DNA from: an uncultured Clostridia bacterium
Lineage (GTDB): Bacteria > Bacillota > Clostridia > TANB77 > CAG-508
Assembly (NCBI GenBank): GCA_934183045.1
Contig: CAKPRW010000021.1
Location: 1-19,868 of the forward strand
Reading direction: 5' to 3'
Length of the DNA stretch: 19,868 nt
In this document: positions 7,613 to 15,973 of the stretch, piece after piece
Numbering within the stretch: the first letter of the stretch is position 1
Layout of the letters: each line of letters opens with the position of its first letter
Made by a program: the position numbers and the translations under genes
Notes under the pieces: model-generated
Databases searched by the model: none
What the model was told of the DNA's origin: nothing
What the model saw: the letters and a program-made list of their open reading frames with translations, nothing else

Positions 7613-7756
7613 CGATAAAAGGGACGTGTTATTTTGGCAATAATAAGTAAAAAATGATTTCAGCATAAATATATTAGAGCTTTTCATATATTACAATGTT
7701 TATGTAAAAGATTTATTAATTAGTATTCTAAAGTGAGTTAAAATATTTCTAAACAC

Positions 7757-7785
7757 TTGTTATAAAAATAGTTATTTGTTATAAT
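7757..7785 (+). promoter_or_regulatory. Promoter of the prepilin-like gene
   Basis: TTGTTA (7757-7762), 17-nt spacer, perfect TATAAT (7780-7785). The leader to the ATG at 7892 is about 100 nt. The rest of 7613-7891 shows nothing else I can support. Confidence 0.65.
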
Positions 7786-7891
7786 GTGAATTATAATAAA
7801 GCTAATAATAATATGCTTTTTGTTAAGTTATAGAAGGAATAGTTAATGTAATTATTAAAACTAGTTATATATTATAAAAGGTGGAAAATAA

Positions 7892-9752
7892 ATGTGTGAT
7901 ATTAATTTTAGCAATAATATAAAAAATAAAAAAGGTATAACTTTGATTGCTCTAGTTATAACAATAATAGTTTTATTAATTCTTACTCGGAGTAAGTATT
8001 AGTATGCTTATGGGAGATAATGGTATTATTACTAAAGCAGTTAATGCAAAAACAGAAATGAAAGGAGCGACAGTAGAGGAAGAAAAAGAACTTTGGGCAA
8101 GCAATTTGAATGCAAATAAATATACTGACGCTACAAAAGCAGAAACTTTAAATGAGTTTATAGATCGACTAGTAGAAGAAAAAAATCTGACTGAAGATGA
8201 AAAAGATATAATATTAGGAAATGAGAATAAAGGGATCGAAGCAACGGGAAAAGTGACAATAGGGAGTAGAACGATTGTATTTACAAATGACACAAATAAT
8301 ATTCAAAATATAAGTTTTACTCCAACGGTTACAGATATTGAATCTTCACAAATTACAATAAATAGCAATATAAATAAAGAAGACCTATCAAAAATACAAA
8401 GAATATATTATAGTATAGATGATGGAGCTACTTGGACAGATGCTGGAACAGAACTTGTAAATACAAATGAAATAATAAATAAGGGAATAAGAACAAATTC
8501 TAGTGGGATATGTGATACAGGAATTACATTAACAGGAAATTACAGAATTGAAACCCAAATAGTAAATAATTCTTTTTCTAGTGATTATCAAAATATTTGG
8601 GGAATTGGAACTACTGAGTTTGAAAGTTGGATAAATAGTAGTGATAAAGAAATTGGTTTTAGGCATGCTGGAACTAGAATGGGAACTTATGACTTGAATA
8701 TGCAAGAAGGAGTTGCATACAGTATAGTTGAAGAAGTAAAAGATGGTGTTGCAACCACTACAATAGATGGAAAACAATATATGACAGGAAGTGTAAATAC
8801 AGCAACAGCCAATGATACAGTAAAATTATTCACATCAACCAGAAATACATGTGAAACAGATATGACAATGTACTATTTTAAAGTCTATTTAGAAGATGAG
8901 TTAAAATTAGATTTAATCCCTGTAGAAAAAGGCGAAACAATAAATGGACAAACATCTATAGCTAACGGATTTTATGATAAAGTTAGCAAAACATTTATGT
9001 ATTCAAACAATAAAGAATATGCAGCTATAATAACTTATAAACAACAAGAAGTACCGAAAGGAACTTATATTTATAAAAAGTTAATTCAGGATACATTATA
9101 TAATGTTAAAGTAAAAGCAGTTCTAAAAGATAATAGTGAAATAATTACAGATAGTATAAAGACACAAACCAAAAAAATACTAAGTAAAGGTACAAGAACA
9201 AATTTTAGTGGAATATGTGATACAGGAATTATATTAACGGGAAATTATAGAATCGAAACTCAAATATTAAACAATTCTTTTTCTAGTAAATATCAAAATA
9301 TTTGGGGAATTGGAACTACTAGTTTTGAAAGCTGGATAAATAGTGGTAATAAAGAATTTGGATTTAGACATAATGGAATTAGAATGGGAACTTACGACTT
9401 AAATATGCAACAAGGAGTGGTATATACTATAGTCGAAGAAGTGAAAAATGGCGTTGCAACTGCTTCGGTAGATGGAAAACAATATATGACTGAAAACGTA
9501 AATACAGCAACAGCAGATAGCACAATAAAACTATTTACCTCAACGAGCAATACATGTGAAACAGATATGACAATGTATTATTTTAAAGTATATATAAATG
9601 AAGAATTAAAATTAGACCTAATACCTGTAGAAAATGGTGAAACAATAAATGGTCAAGAAGCGACAGCTAATGGATTTTATGATAAAATTAGCAAAAAATT
9701 CATGTATTCAAATGGCAAAGAATATGATATTGTAAAAAAATATGTAGAATGA
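7892..9752 (+). CDS. Prepilin-like surface protein with two LamG-like modules; needs a +1 frameshift
   Basis: A 619-residue protein if read through one +1 shift. ATG 7892 follows AAAGGTGG. Residues 1-31 end in KKGITLIALVITIIVLLIL, a type IV prepilin-type leader and hydrophobic helix in which Gly precedes the likely cleavage site; the usual Glu at position 5 is Ala. The frame meets CGG at 7988 and stops at TAG 8000. Skipping C7988 gives LTGVSISMLMGDNG, the normal continuation of this leader type. The body has two 179-residue modules (8484-9020, 9189-9725; beginning GxRTNxSGICDTG) that look like LamG/concanavalin-type beta-sandwiches, joined by fibronectin-III-like linkers. It probably acts on the cell surface as a minor pilin or adhesin; the ligand is unknown. 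ATG 8004 could start only a leaderless protein and has no Shine-Dalgarno site. Confidence 0.78.
7985..8002 (+). other. +1 frameshift site at CGG in the prepilin-like gene
   Basis: The incoming frame reads ACT CGG AGT AAG TAT TAG. The downstream protein is in the +1 frame, reading ACT (skip C7988) GGA GTA AGT. The skipped base turns an in-frame CGG into a GGA glycine codon. No Shine-Dalgarno-like stimulator is seen just upstream. Confidence 0.6.
8484..9020 (+). repeat. 537-bp module, copy 1
   Basis: First copy of a tandem in-gene duplication. It aligns without any insertion or deletion to 9189-9725 (offset exactly 705 bp). The translated copies are identical at 145 of 179 positions by my count. 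Confidence 0.9.
9189..9725 (+). repeat. 537-bp module, copy 2
   Basis: Second copy of the 537-bp module. The 168-bp linker between the copies encodes a strand-rich segment (VKVKAVLKDNSEI) similar to a fibronectin-III strand, and a similar segment (YYSIDDGATWT) precedes copy 1, so the duplicated unit was probably linker plus module. Confidence 0.9.
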
Positions 9753-9804
9753 TAGAAAAAATAAATGTATTAAAACATTTTTACGATTATAAGGAGAGAT
9801 AACA

Positions 9805-10554
9805 ATGCCAAAATTTTTCGTATCAGAAGAACAATTAAAAAACGACACTATAACAATAAAAGGACAAGATGTTAATCATATAAAAAATGTATTAAGAAAA
9901 AAAGAAAATGATAGAATAACAATATGTAATTCTTCATCTGAACAGGACTACTTATGTGAAATAAGCAATATAGAAGATGATCAAATTATATGTAAAATAA
10001 TGGACAAGATAGATAATAACGTAGAATCAAACATAAAAGTAACAATATTTCAAGGGTTACCTAAAGCAGACAAAATGGAATTAGTAATTCAAAAATCAGT
10101 AGAGTTAGGTGTATATGATATAACTCCTGTTGAAATGAAAAGATGTGTTGTAAAATTAAAAGAAAAAGATAAAACAAAGAAAATAGAAAGATGGCAAAAA
10201 ATATCAGAAGTAGCAAGTAAACAAAGTGGTAGAAATATAATTCCTAAAATTAATCAAATAAAACAATTAAAAGAGATTTGTGATATGTGTTCACAATACG
10301 ATGTATTACTAGTGGCATATGAAAATGAAAAAGATAAAAAATTAAAAGAAGAGTTACACGAATTAAAAAAGCAAAATAAGCAAGAGTTGAAAATAGGGGT
10401 ATTAATTGGACCAGAGGGGGGAATTGACGAGAAGGAAATAGAAATGTTACAACAATGTGGTGCAAAAGTTATAACATTAGGAAAAAGAATATTAAGAACA
10501 GAAACTGTTGCTTTAAGTGTGTTAAGTATTATTATGTATGAATTAGAAAACTAG
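9805..10554 (+). CDS. rsmE: 16S rRNA m3U1498 methyltransferase RsmE
   Basis: It methylates N3 of U1498 in 16S rRNA of the small ribosomal subunit, using S-adenosylmethionine. The 249-residue length is normal. The N-terminal PUA-like domain (about 1-75) includes the typical HIKNVLRKKENDRI segment. The C-terminal SPOUT domain carries the knot motifs that bind the cofactor: IGPEGG (201-206) and LGKRILRTET (225-234). AAGGAGAG precedes the start. It is the first gene of a tight run reaching gmk; the next gene starts 9 nt after its stop. I see no strong promoter in the 52 nt before it, only a weak hairpin (around 9764-9781), so some transcription may come from the prepilin-like gene. Confidence 0.96.
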   Translation: MPKFFVSEEQLKNDTITIKGQDVNHIKNVLRKKENDRITICNSSSEQDYLCEISNIEDDQIICKIMDKIDNNVESNIKVTIFQGLPKADKMELVIQKSVELGVYDITPVEMKRCVVKLKEKDKTKKIERWQKISEVASKQSGRNIIPKINQIKQLKEICDMCSQYDVLLVAYENEKDKKLKEELHELKKQNKQELKIGVLIGPEGGIDEKEIEMLQQCGAKVITLGKRILRTETVALSVLSIIMYELEN

Positions 10555-10563
10555 GAGGAAAAC

Positions 10564-11583
10564 ATGAATAAAAAAGAAGTAATAGAAAAAGATGAAATCA
10601 AAGAAATACATGAAAAAAGAAAAAGAGTTCCTAAAGAAATTTCACAAGAAATAGCAAAAAAAATCTTTAAAAACATAATAAAAGCTATTTTTGTTATAGT
10701 GTATTTTATGATATTAAATCTAGCATATGTAAAAATTCAAGAAAATAGACTTCTAGAAGATTTAAAAGTTTTTGCTGGAATATTCTTAGTTGTTGGATTG
10801 ATAAATCTAGAATATGCATATAAAAAAGATAGTGGAACTATAGCAATATCAGGTATAGAACTTTTATTTTTATCAATGCACACATTATCAATAACTCATA
10901 TATGTGTATTTTTGAAGTATGATTTTAGATTTTATTTGTTAACATCTTCATATATTTTTGCAATATACTATGTTTTAAAATCTATAGTGATTTATACAAA
11001 GGAAAGAAAGAAATATTTAGAAAATTTAAGTGATATTTCAGATATTGTAAAAAAAGAAAAACCAATAATTAAGGAAGCCAAAAAAAGAAATGAAAAAGTA
11101 GTAGAAAACAAAGAAGCGGTAAGTAATAATACTAAACCTAAAGTAGCTAGAAAAACAAAAAATAAAACATTAGAAAACAGTAAAAAAGAAGAAAATACTA
11201 AAAAAAGAAAAAATGCCAAATCAACTACTACAAAGGCTAAAACAGGTGATACGGAAAAAACTAAAAAAGCAACTACGAAGAGCAAAACAAAAACTACAAA
11301 GCCATCAACTGTTAAGAGTGAAACAGAAAGTAAAGAAGAAACTAAAAAAACGACTACAAAAAGAAAAACTAAAGAAACAAAGGAAACTAAAACAACAACT
11401 ACTAAAAGAAAGAACAAAGATGCAGATGAAAGTAAAGTAACAACTGAAAAAGAAAAAATTGAAAGCACAGAAAACAAAAGCACGAGAAAGAGAACGACAA
11501 CCAAAAAAACAGAAGATATAGAAGAAAAGCCAAAGACAACAAGAAAAACAAAAAGTAAAAAAGAGGTAAGTATAGATGATTAA
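10564..11583 (+). CDS. Membrane protein with a long Lys/Thr-rich C-terminal tail
   Basis: A 339-residue protein I cannot name. Its N-terminus is charged and soluble (1-36), followed by about four membrane spans (about 37-57, 65-84, 93-111, 118-138). From about residue 145 to the end it is a low-complexity basic tail built on repeated TTTKRKTK-like units, resembling histone H1-like or AlaLysThr-rich tails. The tail would be cytoplasmic if both termini lie inside, and could bind nucleic acid, membrane lipid or ribosomes; that is inference. It starts 9 nt after rsmE behind AGGAGG, and its stop overlaps the yicC start by 8 nt (ATGATTAA), so it is translationally coupled to yicC. The basic composition comes from A-rich codons and is also a by-product of AT bias. 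Confidence 0.7.
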   Translation: MNKKEVIEKDEIKEIHEKRKRVPKEISQEIAKKIFKNIIKAIFVIVYFMILNLAYVKIQENRLLEDLKVFAGIFLVVGLINLEYAYKKDSGTIAISGIELLFLSMHTLSITHICVFLKYDFRFYLLTSSYIFAIYYVLKSIVIYTKERKKYLENLSDISDIVKKEKPIIKEAKKRNEKVVENKEAVSNNTKPKVARKTKNKTLENSKKEENTKKRKNAKSTTTKAKTGDTEKTKKATTKSKTKTTKPSTVKSETESKEETKKTTTKRKTKETKETKTTTTKRKNKDADESKVTTEKEKIESTENKSTRKRTTTKKTEDIEEKPKTTRKTKSKKEVSIDD

Positions 11584-12451
11584 AAGTATGACTGGATATG
11601 GTAAAGGGAATTTATCAAAAAATTCAAGAAATTATCAAATAGAAATAAAAAGTGTAAATCACAGATATTTAGATATATCAGTAAAAATGCCAAGAGCATT
11701 AAGTTATTTAGAAGAAAAAATAAAACAAGATATTTCTTCTAAAATTAAAAGAGGAAAAATAGACGTATTTGTAACATTTGAAAACAATTCAGCAGAAGGA
11801 AAAGAAATAAAAATAAATACAGAAATAGCAGAGATATACATAAATGAGTTGAAAAAATTAGCTGAGGATCAAAACATAAATTCTAATATTGAAGTTACAG
11901 AAATATCTAAATTCCCAGATGTATTAAATATACAGACCAAACAAGATGATGAAGAAATAGAAAAAGAAGTATTAGAAACAACTGATATTGCAATAAATAA
12001 ATTAATAGAAATGAGACAGATAGAAGGGAACAAAATTGCAGAAGACTTTATTGTAAGAATAGATGATATAAAAGAAAAAATAGAAAAAATATCATCATTA
12101 TCTACTGGACTTATTGAAGAATATGTAGTAAAATTAGAAAGTAGAATAAAAGAAATTTTAGTAAATCAAGAAGTTGATCAAGCAAGATTAGCACAAGAAG
12201 TTGTTATTTATGCTGATAAATGTTCTGTAGAAGAAGAGATAACAAGACTAAAAAGCCATATATCACAATTTCAAAAATTACTAAATTCTAATGAGGCAAT
12301 TGGTAAAAAACTAGACTTTATTATTCAAGAAATGAATAGAGAAACAAACACAATAGGATCAAAAGCAAATAACTTAGATATCACAAATGCTGTAATTGAT
12401 ATAAAAACACAGATAGAAAACGTAAGAGAACAAGTACAAAATATAGAATAG
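11576..12451 (+). CDS. yicC: YicC/YloC family endoribonuclease
   Basis: A 291-residue member of the YicC (YloC in Bacillus) family; the E. coli member has been shown to cleave RNA and to affect small-RNA turnover. The start MIKSMTGYGKG and the segment VNHRYLDISVKMPR belong to the conserved N-terminal domain. The C-terminal DUF1732-like domain is recognised from EEEITRLKSHISQF and GKKLDFIIQEMNRETNTIGSKAN. The order yicC-remA-gmk is a conserved Firmicutes arrangement. It overlaps the upstream gene by 8 nt and therefore probably depends on translational coupling; there is no clear Shine-Dalgarno site directly before it except GAGGTAAG inside the preceding gene. remA follows after 14 nt. Confidence 0.93.
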   Translation: MIKSMTGYGKGNLSKNSRNYQIEIKSVNHRYLDISVKMPRALSYLEEKIKQDISSKIKRGKIDVFVTFENNSAEGKEIKINTEIAEIYINELKKLAEDQNINSNIEVTEISKFPDVLNIQTKQDDEEIEKEVLETTDIAINKLIEMRQIEGNKIAEDFIVRIDDIKEKIEKISSLSTGLIEEYVVKLESRIKEILVNQEVDQARLAQEVVIYADKCSVEEEITRLKSHISQFQKLLNSNEAIGKKLDFIIQEMNRETNTIGSKANNLDITNAVIDIKTQIENVREQVQNIE

Positions 12452-12465
12452 AAAGGAAGGATTTT

Positions 12466-12720
12466 ATGCAATTAGTAAACATAGGATTTGGAAATATTGT
12501 ATCAGCAGAAAGAATAGTGGCAATTGTAAGCCCAGAATCTGCACCAATAAAAAGAATGATACAAGAGGCAAAAGATAACAAAATAGCCGTAGACGCTACT
12601 TGTGGTAGAAGAACAAGAGCTGTGCTAGTTATGGATTCAGGACATATGATATTATCAGCCGTTCAACCAGAAACTGTTGGAGGAAGAATTGATAAAACAA
12701 TTTCAGAAGAAAAAGAATAA
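12466..12720 (+). CDS. remA: RemA/DUF370 regulatory protein
   Basis: An 84-residue DNA-binding protein of the RemA family (DUF370, Bacillus YlzA). In Bacillus subtilis RemA activates extracellular-matrix and osmoprotection operons by wrapping DNA as a ring-shaped oligomer. The sequence matches the family closely from end to end: NIGFGNIVSAERIVAIVSPESAPIKRMI, then DATCGRRTRAVLVMDSGHMILSAVQPETV. The RRTRAV stretch contains arginines implicated in DNA binding. GAAAGGAAGG precedes the ATG. Its target genes in this organism are unknown; the surface protein upstream at 7892 is an attractive but untested candidate. Confidence 0.95.
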   Translation: MQLVNIGFGNIVSAERIVAIVSPESAPIKRMIQEAKDNKIAVDATCGRRTRAVLVMDSGHMILSAVQPETVGGRIDKTISEEKE

Positions 12721-12757
12721 TATTAATGTGATTTTAATTTTAAGGAGTGATTTTTAA

Positions 12758-12946
12758 ATGATAGTAAAACCAAGTGTTACAGAACTATTAACAAAAGCAA
12801 ATAACAGATACGAATTAGTAATTGCTACAGCAAGACGTGCAAGACAAATTGCTGCTGGAGATGAAACTAAAACAAGTGTAAAAGAAGAATCTGCAGTAAC
12901 ATTAGCAGCAAATGAAATTGCAGAGGGGAAGGTAACAATATGTTAG
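12758..12946 (+). CDS. rpoZ: RNA polymerase omega subunit
   Basis: A 62-residue protein matching the omega subunit, which helps assemble and stabilise RNA polymerase by binding beta-prime. The conserved core is visible: KPSVTELLTKANNRYELVIATARRARQI (residues 3-30) followed by SAVTLAANEIAEGKV. It is short but within the range of clostridial omega subunits. AAGGAGTG lies 10 nt upstream of ATG 12758. It overlaps gmk by 7 nt (12940-12946), the opposite of the gmk-then-rpoZ order of Bacillus. coaBC, usually the next gene, is missing here. Confidence 0.93.
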   Translation: MIVKPSVTELLTKANNRYELVIATARRARQIAAGDETKTSVKEESAVTLAANEIAEGKVTIC

Positions 12947-13515
12947 TAATATTATCTGGAGTTTCAGGTGCAGGTAAGGACACAATAAAAAAGGAGCTAA
13001 TAAGAAGGATGGAAGGCGTAATATCACTTCCATCTTATACTTCTAGAAAACCACGTGAAGGTGAAGAAGAAGGAGTTCAATATCATTTTATTACAAAAGA
13101 ACAATTTGAAGAAAAAATAAAAAACAATGAATTCTATGAGTATGATGTACATCATGAAAGCTATTATGGTACATCAAGGAAATTGATGTCTGAAAAAATA
13201 GAAAGTGGAAAAATAATAGTAAAAGATATTGAAGTAAATGGTACCGAAAATCTTATCAAAATTTTAAAAGATGAAACACATTTAGTAACTATATTTTTAA
13301 AAGTAGAAAAAGAAGAGTTGAGAAGAAGATTAATTGCAAGAGGAGATAATCTAACAGAACATGAATTAGAAATAAGATTAGGTAGACTTGAATATGAAGA
13401 ATCAAAAATTAAACTATATGACTATGTCATAAAAAATGATGATTTTAATAAAACAGTCAATATTATTCAGACAATAATAGAAAATGAAAGAAGATTAGAA
13501 ATATCACAAAAATAA
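12940..13515 (+). CDS. gmk: Guanylate kinase
   Basis: It phosphorylates GMP to GDP with ATP in the cytoplasm, an essential step of GTP and dGTP synthesis. The 191-residue length is normal. The P-loop is G7-V-S-G-A-G-K13-D14-T15; the residue after Lys is Asp where Gly, Ser or Thr is most usual. The GMP-binding segment SYTSRKPREGE (32-42) and YEYDVHHESYYGT (about 67-79) are intact, as is the lid arginine pair RRRLIARGD. The gene is the last of the rsmE operon, overlaps rpoZ by 7 nt, and its stop codon lies in the loop of a terminator hairpin. Confidence 0.95.
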   Translation: MLVILSGVSGAGKDTIKKELIRRMEGVISLPSYTSRKPREGEEEGVQYHFITKEQFEEKIKNNEFYEYDVHHESYYGTSRKLMSEKIESGKIIVKDIEVNGTENLIKILKDETHLVTIFLKVEKEELRRRLIARGDNLTEHELEIRLGRLEYEESKIKLYDYVIKNDDFNKTVNIIQTIIENERRLEISQK

Positions 13516-13532
13516 GGTGATATTTCTTTTTT
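13498..13532 (+). terminator. Intrinsic terminator of the rsmE-gmk operon
   Basis: GAAATATCAC (13498-13507) pairs perfectly with GTGATATTTC (13517-13526), followed by T6. The left arm is the end of the gmk coding sequence and the gmk stop codon TAA lies in the loop, so terminator and gene end overlap. Confidence 0.85.
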
Positions 13533-13571
13533 ATAATGTTGATGTATTTAAATTGGAGATAATAAAAAATC

Positions 13572-13600
13572 TTGTATTAGTAAAAAAACTTTGATATACT
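13572..13600 (+). promoter_or_regulatory. Promoter of the priA-def-fmt operon
   Basis: TTGTAT (13572-13577), 17-nt spacer, TATACT (13595-13600) preceded by TGA, an extended -10. It falls between the gmk terminator and priA. Confidence 0.7.
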
Positions 13601-13625
13601 ATAGATATTGATGATAGGAGAGAAA

Positions 13626-15880
13626 ATGGTAGCAGAAATTATAATAAATAGAACAGCAAAAAAATTAAATAGAACATTTGATTACCAAATACCAAAAAAA
13701 TTAGAAGACATCATAATAATAGGAAGCAAAGTATTGGTTCCGTTTGGAAAAGGGGAAAAACTAGAAGAAGGATTTGTAGTAGGGATTAAAGAAAAATCCG
13801 AATATGATGTAAAAGAAATAAGCAAAATAGAAGATAATTTAACAGAAAAACAAATTCAATTAGCAAGATGGATGGCAAAGACATATTTTTGTAATGTTTC
13901 AGACTGTATAAAACTAATGTTAACACCAGGAACTAGAAACAAAGATAAAAGAATACAGGATAAAACAATAAATAGTGTATTTTTAAAAAAAGATATAGAA
14001 GAAATAGAATTCGACATTGAAACAGGAAAATTAAAATCAGATAAACAAAAAAAGGTGCTAAATTTTATAAAAGATAATGAAGGTGCGACAATACCTGAAA
14101 TAGAGATGTTTACTGATTGCTCAAGAGCAATTGTAAATACGTTAATTAAAAATGAATATTTAGAGATAATCGAAAAAAAGATAGAAAGAAATCCGTTAGA
14201 AAACAAACAAATTGAAAAGACAAAAAACTTAGAATTAACAAATGAGCAAAAACAAGCGTATAACACAATTGAAAACTCAATAAAAAGAAAAGAATACAAA
14301 AATTTCTTATTATATGGTATCACCGGATCACGGAAAAACTGAAGTATATATTCAAATTATACAAAGAGTTTTAAATGAAGAAAAAACAGCTATCTTGTTG
14401 GTACCTGAAATTTCACTTACACCACAAATGATTGATAGATTTATTGCAAGATTTGGTAAGGAAGAAATAGCCGTATTACATAGTAAATTATCAATAGGAG
14501 AAAGACATGACGAATGGGAAAAGATAAGGAATAATCAAGCTAAAATTGTAATAGGTGCTAGATCTGCAATTTTTGCTCCAATAAAAAATTTGGGAATTAT
14601 TATTATAGATGAAGAACACGATACTTCTTACAAAGCGGAGTCAAATCCTAGATATGATGCAAAAGAAGTTGCAATGTATATAGCAAAACAAAATAATTGT
14701 CCACTAGTATTAGGGAGTGCTACTCCTGATATTAACTTATATTATAATTCTAAAAATAATAAAGAAATAGAACTTTTAACATTAACACAAAGAGCTAATA
14801 AAGCATCTTTGCCAGAAGTTCAAGTTGTCGACTTAAAACAAGAATTAGCAAATGGAAATCGTTCAATGCTAAGTGTCGATTTATATTCTGAAATAGAAAA
14901 GAATTTAAAAGAAAAAAGACAGACCATTCTATTTTTAAATAGACGTGGTTATTCAACATTCATTATGTGTAGGGATTGTGGGTATACTGTAAAATGTAAG
15001 AATTGTAATATAAGCTTAACATATCATAGTTATGAGAAAAAATTAAAATGTCATTATTGTGGCTATGAGGAAGATCTTGTAACAGTTTGTCCGGAATGTC
15101 ATAGTAATAAAATTAGATATTTTGGAACAGGAACTCAAAAACTAGAACAAGAAATACAAAAACAGTTTCCGGATGCAAAAACAATTAGAATGGATGTAGA
15201 TACAGTAACAAAGAAAAACTCTCATGAACAAATATTAAATAAATTTAAAGATGAGGGTATCGATATTTTAATAGGAACGCAAATGGTTGTTAAAGGGCAT
15301 CATTTCCCAAATGTTACTTTAGTTGGGGTTATAGCAGCAGATAGTTCTCTAAATATTGATGATTATAGAGCTAGTGAAAGAACATTTCAAATTTTAACAC
15401 AAGTAGCACGGGAGAGCTGGTAGAGACAAATTACCAGGAAAGGTAATTGTTCAAACATATAATCCGGATGAATTTAGTATACAATGCTCAAGAGAACAAA
15501 ATTATGAAAAGTTTTATGAGACAGAAATAGCACTAAGGCAACAGTTGAAATATCCGCCATTTTGCGATATAATAGTAATTAACTTTAACAGTTTATCAGA
15601 AAAAGAAATAGTAAAAATAAGTAATGGGATATATATTTATTTAAACAGAAAATTGCAAAAATATATGGAAGAGGTTGGCAGAGAAGAATATAAAATTTTT
15701 AGACCAGTACCATCTCCTATTGATAAAATTCAAAATAGATATAGATGGAGAATGATTATAAAGGGCAAAATGAATGATGATATTAATCAAATATTAAATG
15801 AATGTTTAAATAAATTTTACAAAAAAGATATAAAAACGACCAAAATGTCAATAGACGTAAATCCTAATAATATGATGTAA
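13626..15880 (+). CDS. priA: Primosomal helicase PriA; needs two +1 frameshifts
   Basis: The DEEH-box helicase that restarts stalled replication forks. Joined over two +1 shifts it is 750 residues, a normal PriA length, with no other gap. The N-terminal DNA-binding domain reads NRTFDYQIPKKLE and GSKVLVPFGKG. Walker A is G231-ITGSGKT-238, interrupted by an extra C at 14331 so that the first frame ends at TGA 14340. Motif II is IIIDEEHDTSYK. The zinc-binding cysteines CRDC-CKNC-CHYC-CPEC are complete. Motif V GTQMVVKGHHFP is intact. Motif VI QVAGRAGR is split by an extra C at 15409 (TAG 15421), and the third piece carries the C-terminal domain. Of the possible starts, ATG 13626 is best placed behind AGGAG. 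Every helicase motif is conserved, so the protein is probably made; the shifts are either decoded or sequence errors. Confidence 0.9.
14328..14342 (+). other. +1 frameshift site at CGG in priA Walker A
   Basis: The incoming frame reads TCA CGG AAA AAC TGA. Skipping C14331 gives TCA GGA AAA ACT, the S-G-K-T of Walker A. The in-frame CGG is replaced by GGA (Gly). Confidence 0.65.
15406..15423 (+). other. +1 frameshift site at CGG in priA motif VI
   Basis: The incoming frame reads GCA CGG GAG AGC TGG TAG. Skipping C15409 gives GCA GGG AGA GCT GGT AGA, the A-G-R-A-G-R of helicase motif VI. The in-frame CGG is replaced by GGG (Gly). Confidence 0.65.
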
Positions 15881-15973
15881 TTATCAAAAATATAAAAAGA
15901 ATTTATAAATTTACAAGAAAATTTTAAAATGTGATAATTATAATTAAAAATAGTAAGAGAAGGAGTGATGAAA

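Noticed and set aside
4446..7766. Shared 15-mer AACACTTGTTATAAA near 4446 and 7752
   Set aside because: One copy is in a hairpin and the other in a promoter; in DNA this AT-rich the match can be chance and I see no further similarity around it.
7985..8003. Independent start of the surface protein at ATG 8004
   Set aside because: It would discard the prepilin leader whose normal continuation (GVSISML) lies just upstream in that same frame, and there is no Shine-Dalgarno site.
10992..11504. 170-codon open frame on the minus strand, rich in Val, Leu and Phe
   Set aside because: It is the antisense of the Lys/Thr-rich tail; A-rich codons read backwards give hydrophobic residues. There is no ribosome-binding site and no gene-like start.
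7985..15411. Explaining the +1 shifts by RF2-type (prfB) programmed frameshifting
   Set aside because: There is no Shine-Dalgarno-like sequence before the sites and no stop codon at the slip codon; the shared element is CGG, so a prfB-like mechanism does not fit.
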